Part shown: piece after piece, positions 35,788 through 48,816 of the stretch
How positions within the stretch are numbered: the stretch's first letter is position 1
How the letters are laid out: every line of letters starts with the position of its first letter
NCBI RefSeq assembly: GCF_000208745.1
Contig: NC_030859.1
Location: 15,239,161 to 15,303,160, forward strand
DNA: 64,000 nucleotides
Direction: 5' to 3'
Source of the DNA: Theobroma cacao
Taxonomy: Eukaryota; Streptophyta; Magnoliopsida; Malvales; Malvaceae
Made by a program: the position numbers and the translations under genes
The notes under the pieces: model-generated
Told to the model about the DNA's origin: nothing
Seen by the model: the letters and a program-made list of their open reading frames with translations, nothing else
The model's database searches: none

Positions 35788-35887
35788 CAAATTGTTTTCT
35801 TACTTTTTTCTAATATTAATACCAAGCAATCCTAGACTTAATTCAAATTTTGTATTTCCTTATTCTCAAGTACTTTTGGTCATTGTA

Positions 35888-36164
35888 CGCGAAAAGTGAG
35901 AAATTCGGAGATTGTTCCTTTTCATCCAGAAATCAAAAAGACTTTTCAAAGACTTTGGAGAGAAAATTCACAACTTTTAACTCACATAGCAACAATGGCT
36001 GAAGATTAAGGAGAGTAGCAAATTCAAGGGCAACTAGTAGAAGAAAACAAGTCTTTAAAAGATTATGTTGTTTCTTTTATGCAAGGTTTTCACTTTAGAA
36101 GACCTACAATACAAGCTAATAACTTTCAAATTAGGCTAGCGATCATCCAGATGATTCAGACTTC
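35888..36164 (+). pseudogene. Athila gag, N-terminal fragment
   Basis: Reads NSEIVPFHPEIKKTFQRL, then a stop after TMAED, then RRPTIQANNFQIRLAIIQMI. The second block is the conserved Athila gag start (IxANNFEIKPxxIQMIQ). It is cut at 36164 by a delta LTR. Confidence 0.75.
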
Positions 36165-37102
36165 TATCATGACCCACACTATGGAATTCATGACTGACAC
36201 GCACAAGCTTAGCAAGCAAGCCCGTGAGACACGAGGAAGAATTAGGATTCAACTACTCAACATTAAATTCATAATATCATTAGCAAAATACCTTTCATTA
36301 CGTCACACAGTTTCATTAATTCACAACATTCATAAGACCGTACAATGGCCAACCATTGAGTTCATATCATACAACACTTTTAACACAATAACGTACGACA
36401 CTCAGTGCCTACAATATTCAAAGGTACAACATTTTTTAAAACTTTTAAAAACAAATGCGGAGGTTGGGATAGATTGGACTCAGCGAAGTGAACCATGGGG
36501 TGGAAAGCCTACCGGATGCTAAAATTTGTTCATCGAAGCAACAAAGCTAACCCACGTACAGCTCTGTGGCATCACTTATCTGTATATGGTGCACAAATAG
36601 GGTGAGTCATCTAATACTCACTGAGACAAGGATGCTTACACAACATAATTAAGCATATTTAATATTCACAATATGAAGATAAATCTTTAATATAATATAT
36701 AGTTGTCTATCAAACAACTCCAAAGTTTAAGTGCGAGGATCATTCTAATATCCTATATGCGTAACTCATCAAACTATATCTTGTCAGAATTAAATCTCAA
36801 CGGCATACTCAACTTTCTTTTATTGATCAAACATGTGTCTCCAAATCAAGTATATTAATCAAGGCTTACCACTATAAGCCATCATTAGCTATGCTTAATA
36901 AGCACACTCTAGTTGTCAAGCTAATTTCCAACTCAATATACATAATTTGCTTACTTCATAAATAGTAATCATCCATCAATCACAATCTGATTTCCATATC
37001 ATGGCGTAATTGATGCATAACTATAAAATTCAACATCATCAATGAGTGCTCTTCCCTTGGATTTGCATAATCATGCATGGTGGGCAATCGATTGAATCAA
37101 AT
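36165..37102 (-). mobile_element. delta LTR copy 1 (partial), reverse
   Basis: Begins TATCATGACCC and carries the AAGCCCGTGAGACA block seen at 37160 in copy 2. It runs parallel to 37103-38050 and stops where copy 2 inserts. Confidence 0.75.
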
Positions 37103-38067
37103 TGTCACGATCCAAACCTAGGGGTTCGTGACCGATGCACGGGCTTGACAAGTAAAGCCCATGAGACCTGAGCGCAAGCCTTAGGGTTCAAAATCAATAA
37201 CACATGGCCAAGGGATTTCATATGTCATATCCATAAATAAAATTCAAGTTCAACATAGTACACCATCCTTGGCACATGATTCACACAATCATCATAAGGT
37301 CGCACATTGACCATTCAAGGTGGGTTCGCACATAACAACCCTTAGTACAGAATATTACATGGCACTCAATGCCTATAATATGTAGAATACATTTCTTTAT
37401 AAACTTAAAACTTAGAGTGCAGATGCTAATGTGAACTTGACCTAGTAAAGTGACTAAAATGGGGGACTTATCAGATGCCAAAATCGATCTGTCAATGGAC
37501 GACCTTTTCCACGCTCTGTTTAGTGGCCTATTTATTTGGACATTGTACAAAATGGGTGAGTGGTACACATAATCAGAATCATATACATACATTGGACACA
37601 TAATAATTATTGCACTCCAATTGCATTGACAAAATCTAGCAAACATCTCCAAATAGAGAGCATATTATTATCCTTAAGTCTTCAATATGAGAGTATATCA
37701 TCATCCCAACGTCCTCAAAGATCGTCACACACATCACTGGGCTTACTCTTGAAGCCAAATCAAAGTCAATCACATCATTCTCCACGGCATACTCTAGTTG
37801 CTAGAGTATCGTATCAATTCATATCATGTTTATCTAGGCCTTTCCGAGGCTATCACATGTTGTATACAAATCAATTTACATCATGTTAGATCAGTGAGTC
37901 ATTTCTGGGACATTGTTAAATCAGGCATGGTGGCCATTCAGAGGAGAAACAAATCACACACAAGGCAAAAGTACTGGTAGAACTCAAGTCACGCTCGTGC
38001 TAAAGTAATGGGCGGAGAATCATATTACGTCCAACGCTAAAGCAGTTAGTGGAAAATCATATCACCG

Positions 38068-38160
38068 ATCAAAGTAATCTCCAATTGGTCGACATCGCCT
38101 AGAGTAATCTCTTGTCAACGACATCACCTGGAGTAATCTCCCGATGGGTGGCATCACCAC
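38068..38160. repeat. 30-bp tandem repeat in delta LTR (AGAGTAATCTC)
   Basis: Three units start at AGTAATCTCC, AGAGTAATCTC and GGAGTAATCTC, each followed by a short GACATC-like segment. The same module is at 48905-49080 in another delta copy, with more units. Confidence 0.75.
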
Positions 38161-38433
38161 ACTACATGTGGGGATCACAGGCGGGACTAAACCATAACCC
38201 CTATTTACCACCATCCTTGCATGCACACACACACAGTCACAGGGTAATAAGACCACTTAACCTCAAGTCAAATCAACATTCGAAATTCATTCCTTGGACG
38301 GAAAACAATTCACAATAGGACCATCATGTCTTTATTCTTCCATATGTCTACAACATAGTAATTATCACATTTATTGAGCTTTATTTGTCAATAAGCTCAT
38401 TAAGTTCTAAGTGCCTCAATAATCATGGCTCAC

Positions 38434-38454
38434 TATATATATATATATATATAT
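38434..38454. repeat. (AT)n microsatellite
   Basis: AT run immediately before the target duplication of the alpha solo LTR. Confidence 0.9.
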
Positions 38455-38458
38455 CAAC

Positions 38459-41400
38459 TGTCAAGCCCTACTCTATTATATACTTGTCATGTCATTCATG
38501 TACTTGATAGAATGTTTGCATAAGTGAATGTATTGAAAAATCGTTAAAAGTCGGTATTGTACCTAGTGGTACAATTAAGTTGATTAAAGCCTCGAATTAG
38601 TCCAAATAGAGATTTTAAGATGCATTTGAGAGATATTGAACCTTAAAATGTCTTAATATGGTGATTTGGAGTTTAGTCGGGAATTTTCATAACGTAGGGG
38701 CTAAATGGTCATTTTGCCACCCAAGGGCAAATATGGAATGTTGGACAAGATTTTTGACCAAGTTTGACTATTTGGAGCATAATTTGAAATTGTGGAGTGA
38801 AAAATTTCAATTCCGACATTTTTCGAGTATAAGGGTAAAACGGTCATTTCACGTGTCCATGAGGACGTAATTGAAATTTTACACCACCTTGACACTTGTC
38901 AAGCCCATGAATTTCACCTATTATCACTTTATACTTTGGATAATTATGGGATTATATGTGGTGAGAATGAAATGCTTAATTGTTAAGTTTTAAGCATGGA
39001 CCAATTACATGGTGACACATGGTAAATTTTAATCCTTTTATAATTCCCTTTAAAAACTAGCACACACTCCTCCCAAATCACTCTCTCTTAGCCGACCAAA
39101 TCAAAGAACAAAGAGAAAAGAATGGAAACAAACCCTAGAGAGGAAAATTCAAGAGAAACTTGTTGAATTTCAAAGAACAAAGCAATCAAAGGTAAGATTT
39201 TTCAATTTTAGCTTAAGATCTACCTTTCCCATGCTCTCTTTTTCATTTTCCATAGTTGAAACTCAAGATTTCATGAAGGAAAGTTTGCTGGCCGAACCTA
39301 GGGGGAGGTTTTGATCACGGGTTTTGTTAGATTTCATGCTACATATGCATTTTTAGTTGTTTTGTGATACTCGGTGTGAAAAGCAAGCATGAAAACCACA
39401 TGTTCTTCATCAAACCCTCATTGGCCGAATTTACTAAAGGACATATTGATGATGAATGTTATTATATCTCATGTTATTTAACTCGTATTGATGAATTGTG
39501 GTGCCGGATATTGAAAACGGTTATGGAAACGTATGGTTCTTCTAGTAAACGATTTGAACAACAATGAGAAAATCAAGTTCATTGAGGTACTTTGGGTGTA
39601 ATTGGAGTATTGGAAGTGTAATGAATATATTTGGAGTTGAATTGGATGTTTTGGTTAATTCAACAGTGTATAGTTCGAGTTAGGTCGAATACAAATTCAG
39701 TCCGATCAAAATTGAACCCACGTAGAACACCGTCTTTAAGTGATTATTTGGACACTTCTCATTCCATTCCATGCATTCATGTAGAGCCTGAAATAGTTTT
39801 ATAACAGTTTGGCACAAATATATTGAATTACGTGTCGTGTATTATGTATAGGTAGTGAGCTCTCTGATAAGGGTAAAGATATCATACCCGAGGACCAAGA
39901 ATAGGAGTACTCCACACTCCCGTTATTGTGAGTAATCAGACTTTCATCTTAACTATCTAAAGTAGTTTATACTTGTTTTTATGTTTTAAAGAAAAAATAA
40001 TTTAAATTGCAAACTGTTATGTTTTACAATTGAAGTGTTGATTAAACGAAATGAGATTTATAACTTGTTTTGAAATTGAATACTGGTTTTGGAAATTGAG
40101 TAAGTGGAGACTATATACTTGTGTTATATATATGTTTTGACATATGGTTTGAATTGATGGCTTATGACAATGTGATGGCAAGCATGGCTGGATTTGTATT
40201 TGTGTGGAATATATGAACTGTTTTGCTTTGCCTTGACAAGCTGGTAATATTATATTAGCCATGTCATGCTGTTGAAATGTTTATTGATTTGGTGGGTTAT
40301 TTGATTAGCTTACTGTAATGGGTGGGTTTCCGTGGACCAGCCTATGAAAGGGGCACGGTAAACCCCGTTATATTTTACCTTAGTACGAGAGGCGCGGAGG
40401 CTAAGGTAAAGTTAGAGTTCACCTCACGTTGAACCACCACGTGAGGGTGAAACTCAGCCAACGCCAAGGAATGGCTGTGCTTTTAAATGTAAAAAAATGA
40501 GCTTTATACTCATATGTTATTTTAATAGCCTTGGCAGACTCGGTTGGATGCCTTGGCACAAGGTGTCACCAAGTGCAAGTTTTTGGCATGAGCCAAGTTT
40601 TAAGAGAATCATAAGCCTTGTTGATTTTTATGAAATGAAATTGATTTATATGAAATGAAATGAGATTTGATGTTATGAATCATATTATGATGAGATATTT
40701 TAAATTGTCTCCATTTACTCGACTTTAGATGTTTTAGATGAAATTTGCTTACTCACTGGGTTTATAAAAACTCACCCCTTCTTTGCACCCATTTCAGGCT
40801 CAGGGCAATCTGTAGACCACTGATTATGTCGAGGGTTTGCTTTTGGGTTTGCACCCTTAGAAATCATAGGTCTATAGTCTTATACAGATATGTTTATTTT
40901 GGGGGCCCACATGTCATTGTAGAATATTTTGTATACCTGGCTACGTGTGCCACTGTATGTATGAATTTATTTTGCTTTTACGCTACAAAAATTATTTACA
41001 CAGAGTTTTATAAATATTGTTTTATAAGAAAATGAAATATTTTATTTAATTTGAATAGCCATAATTTCATTTTAAATGGATGATTTAGATTACTAAAATT
41101 ATTTTTAGATAAGAAATGTATATTTTTCGATCGTATACTGTATTTTTACCAAGTTTCAAAATTTTTGGGTAAAAATGACCAAAATACCCCTGTGTGGCAG
41201 AAATTATTTTTTTGTTTGTTTTGATTTAAAAATAGTTTATATTCCCTTAAAACATGATATTTAGTAACTATTGCTCACAATGGAGATGTAAAACTGATGC
41301 GAGAGCCTTGCGAGGTTTCGATTGACATTCCGAGTAATGAATGTCTATCGAGACATCGCGACTGATGTTACGGGCTTGAAGGGAGTACCGGGTCGTGACA
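38459..41400 (+). mobile_element. Solo LTR, family alpha, TSD TCAAC
   Basis: Runs from TGTCAAGCCCTACTC to ...ACCGGGTCGTGACA, 2942 bp, with a perfect TCAAC duplication (38454-38458, 41401-41405). The 3' half matches the alpha LTRs at 1-1854 and 61363-64000, including the CGTGGACCAGCCTAT and CACCACGTGAGGGTGAA blocks (40330-40450). Its first kilobase does not match the first kilobase of the alpha LTR at 4787. There is no interior or PBS. Confidence 0.93.
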
Positions 41401-42479
41401 TCAACAATCTCATTTTAAATTAATCATGGCCTAATAGCTGCATATACATGTATAATATCACATTAGATCATGCATCAGTATTCTTTCGATAAATGGGCAA
41501 TCTAATCCCACATTATAGTATCACCATCACACTGATTTACTCACAACATATCTAATAGCCATTAAAATCATACATCACCTAGATGTCTAACAACTCATGC
41601 TTCCTAATGGCATTCACAAGCAAACACATATACCAACATGTACATCAACAATATACTAGCCTAGGCACACCCATCTAGGCAATCACATTCACATATATAC
41701 ATACATAGTTCTCCATCCTAGGTATGTTCAACTAAGCCTACATTTACAATATAGTACTAGTGCAGTGCATTTTTCATGCGTTATGCATCACATGCATTTA
41801 ATTAACCCACTAACAATGACAAATTTAAGGTACATTATCGCCAAATGTTGACTCTTAGCCTCCAATTATATTTCGGCTATCAACTATGCCCAAGTTGTTC
41901 AATCTTTCGTTAAGCACATCACAATATTATAAAACCAATTAAATCCTAGATTTCAACAAAAGCCAACTTTTCTAGAAATAATCAAATCTATAGCAATCCA
42001 ATGTATAAGCTTAAATCCTTCTATAATAAGCTAAACCTATACCTTAAAAGGTGGATTGTAAAACTATTTACCCTAAATCCTCAATCAACTCAAGGGAGCC
42101 AGTTTCTTCAAAGTTAGACCAAATCAAATCTAAGTTATTGATAGATTAAATTGAAAATTAATCTATATAAACAGTTAATCTTACCTCAATAACTTTTCCC
42201 CAAGCTGGGGTTAGCTCCAAATCACTCAAAATAACTCCAAGAACGTATTTGTGGCTTAGGTTTCAAATGGGTAAAGAGAGAAAGTAAAAATCACAAATGA
42301 AGCTTTTAAGAGTGAAATCTCCTTCCTTTAACACTTAGAATCTATTATTGATGATTGGAGTTTAAAGGTTTTAACAGGTTTGAAATTTGAGAGAAAATGG
42401 TGAAGCAATGAGGAAATAGAAAGAAAATGAAGAGAAAATCGGGTTTTGGGGCTTTTAAGCTCGCTTTAAGCTGATCTGG

Positions 42480-42790
42480 CAACTTAGGATCAACTATGGG
42501 AGGTCTGTAGCCGATTTTAGACCAAAACGTTTGTGTTTCACCCCTTTTCCCCTTCACAAGATTTACTATAGAGGGTCTGTAGTCGATCTTGGACTAGAAT
42601 ATCCGTTTTTAGTCGATTTTGCTTCATATGATCGACCATGGAGGGTTTACAGTCGATCTTGGACTAGAATGTTCACATTTCTTCCATTTTTCTTTCCTAG
42701 GATCAACTATAGAGGGCCTATAGTCAATCTTGTGCTAGAATGCATGATTATCCCTGCATTTTACTTCACAAGATCGAGCTTTTATGCATT
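42480..42790. repeat. Tandem hairpin array in delta LTR
   Basis: Four units of roughly 60-85 bp with GATCAACTATAGAGGG...GTAGTCGATCTTGGACTAG. The arms GATCGAC and GTCGATC pair around GGAGGGTTTACA-like loops, most clearly at 42630-42660. Confidence 0.85.
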
Positions 42791-43111
42791 AAGATCCACT
42801 TCTTAGGTCCCAATTCATAAAAATTGCTCCTTTTAAGGCCTAAACCCATTCTAAATCTCCTCCACAACCTCAAAGCATTCATATATGACTCAAATCCTTA
42901 CTCAAATACTCAAATATAATATCAAGGCTTCAATTTAAGCATCACACTTTTGGATTTCTCAAATTTGTTCTTAAAATTATTGCCTAAGTATCATAAGGCA
43001 TGCTTCCTACACTTAACACATTCACATATCATTAAAGAAGTCTTTAAATATAAAACAAATTTCAAGATCATTCTCTCTACAATATAGTTCATACACGTAC
43101 TCCATAAGTGT

Positions 43112-44632
43112 TGTTGATTTCTCACACAAGTGCACATATCGTTAACAAGTAATATAATAGTAAATAGAATTTATTCCCACAGAGAATTAAATTCATTCCT
43201 AATTGCTAACTACTAAAATTGTAACACCTTAATCTTATCCAAACAATTAAATTTAAAATTATTAAAAAGGAAAATTAAAACTAAAATTAAACAGTGAATT
43301 TATTTTATATAACTCACTTAACTACCAGACCTAAGATTATGATGTCCCTCAATACTTCATCTGATTATTGTCTCTCTCTTAACTTAGTTTAATGGATTAA
43401 GTTGATAACCTAGAGTCCTAAATTATTTACAAGTCTCTGTTGAGTTTCTCATAAAATACATCTCCTAATTAATTTACTATATGTTTATGCAAATTATATT
43501 GAAGAAAGATTCATTAAGTTCGTGCTCTAATTTTGGCTACGTATGGCTTATAGGTGTATGTTTTCCCTATATGCAAATCAAATTACCTAATCAACTAAGT
43601 GCATTCGATCATACACTATTTTATTCAAGGTCTACCTAAATCTACTTCGTCAAGCTTTAATCTAGGTTTCCAATTCCATTTAATTAGTGATTAGGCAATT
43701 AGAAGCATTAAGAACATGATAAAATAAACAACTTAAATCCATCAAACATAAGCAAAAGAGAGATAAATAAATCAAACTACATATTGAGTTCAATAATAAT
43801 CTTAGATAAACAATTTAATTGCTCATCAAGTCACACATCATCATCAAATAAAGTTTAAACATTGAAACTAAACCAAGAAAAATAAAGAATAAAGAAACTC
43901 TAAGAGTGAAACTCTTGATCTTCAAATCTTCTTGAATCCTTCAATTTCTTTTCAACTCAATGAGACCTTTTTTTCAATGATTTTGTGGCTTGAATCTCAA
44001 CTCTCAATCTAGTGTCTCACTCCCTCTCTTTTTCTTAAAAGTCTTCTGAAAGGTTACTTTTATAGGCTTTGAAGTTAAGCCAAGTTAGGTGAAGAAAAAA
44101 GCCAATTTCAGCTGGGATTTCCTCATTAGACTATGTGGGTCGCAGCCTTGCTCAATTAATTAACAGAAATCATAATTGCTCTAGGACTATTAAAGTGCGT
44201 TAACTTTGATAAGATTTTTGACCACCTTTCAGGTCGAACTGGACAAAGTGGAAAAGATGAAAGTTGTATATTTTTCTCTTATTTTTCCAGTGGTTTAAGA
44301 ATTGCTTCATTTGAAGCTCTCTAGAGAAACGTATCGCCAAAATATAGAAACGTGTATAGTGCAAGTTTGCACATTGAAATTGTTCTCATTCTTTCATTAA
44401 AATTCTTTTTTTATCAAATACCTACAAAAGAACAAATAAATCAGTAACAACCTATCTTAACCACATTAATACCAAATTAAGTATAAAATTAACTAAGATT
44501 AGACTGACTCACCTAAACTAACTAATTTAAAATAATTACATAAAACCTACTAATTTTTATGCATTACTATAAGTACTAAGCTAGATTACTATCAAAATTA
44601 AGCCCAAATAACTCTATATCATAAAGTTATCG
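43112..44632 (-). mobile_element. 3' LTR of Athila derivative 1
   Basis: Runs parallel to 47301-48816 (start TGTTGATTTCTCAC against TGTTGATTTGTCAC, end AGTTATCG against AGTTATCA). Both read TGATAACTC-type starts on the minus strand; here the first T is mutated. Adjacent to a polypurine tract on its minus-strand 5' side. Confidence 0.88.
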
Positions 44633-44645
44633 CACTCCCAAATTT
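44633..44645 (-). other. Polypurine tract, Athila derivative 1
   Basis: AAATTTGGGAGTG on the minus strand, directly upstream of the 3' LTR. The Athila form is AAGTTTGGGGGTG. Confidence 0.8.
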
Positions 44646-46294
44646 AATATTTTGCTAGTCCTCGAGCAAAACATAAAAAAGAAACTAACTTACAAAAATC
44701 ACATTCAGTTGATGAAAATTAAAATAAATATAGTTACTACTACTACTGCCACCACCATTACTACTAGAAATAAACTGCACCAACTCAATAATTTCTTACA
44801 ATTTCCTCAAGTATGTCTATCAATCATTAATTTAAAGAAAAATATAGACATCATTTAAATTCATATTTCAATTCCAATGCAAGCACATTCTCGAATAGAT
44901 TTCTGTGTGTGTTAAATTTTTGACTAAGAATATCATGACATCCGGATGAGTTTATACCAACATAAATTTCAAATTAGTACTAGAACTCCATATGTTTACT
45001 TTTCATCTCTCTCTCTCCACTAATGTCAACTAAAACAAAGCTAGGGATCTATAGGACTTTAATAGGCTTGCAAGGTATGGCTAAGGTTAAGGTATAATAT
45101 AGGATAGAAATGTGGCTCAAATCACCCTAAGCACATAATTATTCTAGGACCTATCTATAGAGCTCTATTTTCCTTCTCTTAGTATAACTTTTCTTCCACA
45201 TTTGAACTTTTCATTTTTTTTCTTTCAACACTTTTTTTTTTCATAATTTCACAATTTCACACCCCCAAACTTATTTTCTTTGTATTGTAGATAATGGGGT
45301 GATTTTTAATATCTTGAACTTCTTTTTTTTTTTTGCACATCAACATCACCTTTTCACCTTTTTCAACATTTAGCTCAATTTATATTTCCTAAAACAATAT
45401 ACATGCTTAGGAGTGAGGGTTGCAAAATTGGAAGCTTTATTTTAAAGTTAGGCTCAATTTTTATGTAATTAAACATAGAAAAGGGAATTTAGGCTTAAAA
45501 GGGGTATACTAGGGATAAAGATTTAACAAGGTAGGCCTTTAGGCTCAAATGGTCCAAAGATGTCCTAAATCATCTCCCTAACTAAGTATTGCCTAGGATT
45601 TCACCTCAAGAGAAAATTAAACAAATTCTAGAATTCATGACATAATCTAAAATTCATATCAATATAAACTTTCTTTAGATACTTAGAATAATTCAAAATA
45701 AAAGATATAGTGCTCAAAATTGTGAAAATCACATCCTAACATTGATACTTAACGAAAGACTTTAGCATGAATCCAAACAAAAACCTTTTTCACCAAAAGC
45801 TAAAAATTCAAGACAACTAGTTATCATCATTGGATAGAGAAATCATAGAAAAAAATTGTCACAACTTTACTCTAGATTCCTAAAATTTAAATAAGAAATA
45901 ACTTTAGTTACCAACTAATCCTAAATTATTTATCAATCTAGATAAACATACAAATAAAATTAAATTTAAAACTTCCACAGAATATTCACCACCAGAAAAA
46001 TAAATTCAACCCCCCAAACTTAAACTGAACATTATCCTCAATGTTAGAAAAAATAAAGAAAAGGTAAAAAATACTCCCTTAATGATTGGATGAATCTGGT
46101 GAAGTGTTAGTCCTCACCTTTGTCCTCATCATCCTCATTGTCACTTGTAAGAGAAATTTTTTTATTGAAAAAATAAATAGAGATTAATGAAAATAAATAA
46201 ATAAATATAATAAAAATAACTAAAAAATAAGAGTTTCAAAAGCTTGGGTTGCCTTCCAAGAAACGCTTCTTTATAGTCAATAGCTTGACTTTGG
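44646..46294 (-). mobile_element. 3' non-coding region of Athila derivative 1
   Basis: Closely related to 50434-51700 and 56936-57960 in the other Athila copies: shared GCTAGTCCTCGA, TTAACATTGAGGACAAT-like and GGGGAGTA blocks. T-rich tracts at 45200-45330. No coding segment; the pol gene and the extra ORF found in copies 2 and 3 are missing. Confidence 0.75.
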
Positions 46295-47250
46295 TTAAGG
46301 TTTGAGTTTGCACAGAAAAAGCTTGAGGTGTGAAAGTAGCCTCCTTCTAAGATGAGGTTCTAGTGCCTTCAACTCAAGATTTGATGCTTGCTTAACCCAA
46401 ATTGGTGGAATAGGCTGACTCTTATCTAATTTCTCAAATTGAGCTCTTCTTGAATAACGAGCTTTTGCTATAACCTCTTTAGGTAACTCATCAACTGTAT
46501 CCAGAAAAGGAATGGGAGGCACATATGGCTTCACTTGTGGTGATGTAGATGTTTTCTCTTCTTGCTTAATTTCTTCATCTTGTACTTGATTGCTAGAAAT
46601 ATTTCCTTGATCTACTTTATCTCCATCATCTTGAGGTTTATTATTAATGGCATTAGCTAGTTGACCCATTTATATATCAAGATTTCAGGTTGATTCTTCT
46701 TGACTTTGAATGATGGCATCAGTCTTTGTCATGAAGGCATCTGTCTTTGTCATGAATTGCATGAACATATCCTCTATTGAAGGCTTTTTCTCTAGCATAG
46801 GAGCTTTAGCTTGTGACTGAAAACCACTATGAAAAATAAGCTATGAAGAATATGTAGAACCGTGATCATAACTCCATGAAAAACTTTTGTGATTCTACCC
46901 TGAGTTGTAACTGTTGGAGTATAACTTATTTTGCTGCCCAACAAAGCTTCCATCAAATTGCATTGATTCATAATAGGCTAGATAACAATCACTTGAATGC
47001 CTATCTCCACAAAGCTCACATGTCACGAAAGGACTTTGAAAAGCATTAACACCTAAATTGTTAATTTTTTGAGACAAAGCATCTACTCGGCTGGCTAAAA
47101 CACTAATTGCATCCAATACATAATCACTAGTAACCCTTCTAGGCATAAATTGTTCAGATGGCCACTGATAGTTCATCACCTCAATCAAAAGTATCTGAAA
47201 ATAAAAAGAAAAGTTTGAAGTAAGATTATGAATGCTTGATATTAATATTA
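46295..47250 (-). pseudogene. Athila gag remnant, fused to a pol-proximal segment
   Basis: Minus-strand frames at 47202-46895 and 46669-46295. The first holds a helix segment (ASRVDALSQKINNLGVNAF), then a zinc-knuckle-like CELCGDRHSSDC and SMQFDGSFVGQQNKLYSNSY, the conserved end of Athila gag. Across one stop the text continues with QFMTKTDA repeated twice (local duplication) and MGQLANAINNKPQ. After the acidic linker VPPIPF the frame runs into LELKALEPHLR, which resembles LELKPLPKHLRYAYLG just before RT. The whole protease linker and pol are therefore deleted between them. This is a non-autonomous derivative. Confidence 0.8.
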
Positions 47251-47274
47251 ACAAGAAAGAATTAAAAATCAATT

Positions 47275-47291
47275 TCCCGACAACGGCGCCA
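47275..47291 (-). other. Primer binding site (tRNA-Asp type), Athila derivative 1
   Basis: Minus strand reads TGGCGCCGTTGTCGGGA, nine bases after the 5' LTR end. It agrees with the Athila site complementary to the tRNA-Asp 3' end except for one C-to-T change. Confidence 0.9.
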
Positions 47292-47300
47292 AAAACTACT

Positions 47301-48816
47301 TGTTGATTTGTCACGCAAGTGCATGTATCGTTAACAAGTAATATAATAGTTAATAAAATTCGTTCCCATAAAGAATTGAATTAATTCCTAATTGCTAACT
47401 ACTAAAATTGTAACACCTAAATCTTATCCAAACAATTAAATTTAAAATTATTAAAAAGAAAAATTAAAACTAAAATTAAATAGTAAATTTATTTTATAAA
47501 ACTCACTTAACTACCGAACCTAAGATTATGATGTCCCTCAATACTTCATCTGATTATTGTCTCTCTCTGTCTTAACTTTTTTTAATGGATTGAGTTGATA
47601 ACCTAGAGTCCTAACTTATTTACAGGTCTCTGTCGAGTTTCTCATAAAAATACCTTCCCCATTAATATACTATATGTCTATGCAAATTATATTAAAGAAA
47701 GATTCATTAAGTTCGTGCTCTAATTTTGGCTACGTACGGCTTATAGGTGTATGTCTATCCTATATGCAAATCAAATCACCTAATCAACTAAGTGCATTCG
47801 ATCATACGTTATTCTATTCAAGGTTTTCCTAAATCTTCTTCATCAAGCTTTAATCTAGGTTTCGAATTCAATCTAATCGATGATCAAGCAATTAGAAGCA
47901 TTAAGAGCAGAATAAAATAAACAACTTAAATCCATCAAACATAAGCAAAAGAGAGATAAACAAATCAAACTACATATTGAGTTCAATCATAATCTTAGAT
48001 AAACAATTTAATTCCTTATCAAGTCACACATTATCATCAAATAAAGTTTAAACATCAAAACTAAACTAAGAAAAATAAAGAACAAAGAAACTCCAAGAGT
48101 GAAACTCTTGATCTCCAAGTCTTCTTGAATCCTTCAATTTCTTTTCAACTCGAATGAGACTTTTTTTTCAATGATTTTATGGCTTGAATCTCAACTCTCA
48201 AACTGGTGTCTTGTTCCCTCTCTTTTTCTTAAAAGTCCTCCAAAAGGTTGTTTTTATAGGCTTTGAAGTTAGGCCAAGTTGGGTGAAGAAAGAAGTCAAT
48301 TTTAGCTACGATTTTCTCATCATACTATGTGGGTCGTAGCCTTGCTCAATTACTTAACAGAAATCGTAATTGCTCTAAGATTACTACAGTGTGTCAAAGT
48401 CAACAATATTTTTGACCACCTTTAAGGTCGAACTGGATGAAGTGGTAAACATGAAAGTTGTATATTTTTCTCTTATCTTTCTAATGATATAGGAATTGAT
48501 TTATTTGAAGCTTTGAAGAGAAAGTTATGGCCAAAATACCAAAACATGTGCATTGTAAGTCTGCACCTTGAAATTGCTCTCCTTCTTTCATTAAAATTCT
48601 TCTTTTATCAAATACCTGCAAAAGCACAAATAAATCAGTAACAACCTATCTTAACCCCAGTAACACCAAATTAAGTAGAAAATTAACTAAGATTAGATTG
48701 ACTCAACTAAAACAACTAATTAAATAAAACTTATTAATTTTTATGCATTACTATAAGAACTAAGTTAAATTACTATCAAAATTAAGCCGAAATAACTTTA
48801 TATCATAGAGTTATCA
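47301..48816 (-). mobile_element. 5' LTR of Athila derivative 1
   Basis: 1516 bp, parallel to 43112-44632. Minus strand starts TGATAACTCTATG and ends AAATCAACA. Flanking 5-mers of the whole element do not match, so the duplication is lost or the ends were rearranged. Confidence 0.88.

Larger units (their letters stand above)
37103..43111 (-). mobile_element. delta LTR copy 2, reverse, split by an alpha solo LTR
   Basis: Begins TGTCACGATCCAAACC, preceded by CAAAT. Matches the delta solo LTR at 25985-28776 at its start and in its last 700 bases (GATCAACTATGGGAG and CATTCTAAATCTC blocks). The alpha solo LTR at 38459-41400 interrupts it. The exact end is unclear, somewhere between 42990 and 43111, where an Athila LTR begins. 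Confidence 0.75.

Noticed and set aside
36079..36522. 147-codon open frame
   Set aside because: Its start is the Athila gag fragment and the rest reads into a reversed delta LTR; a chance fusion across an insertion border.
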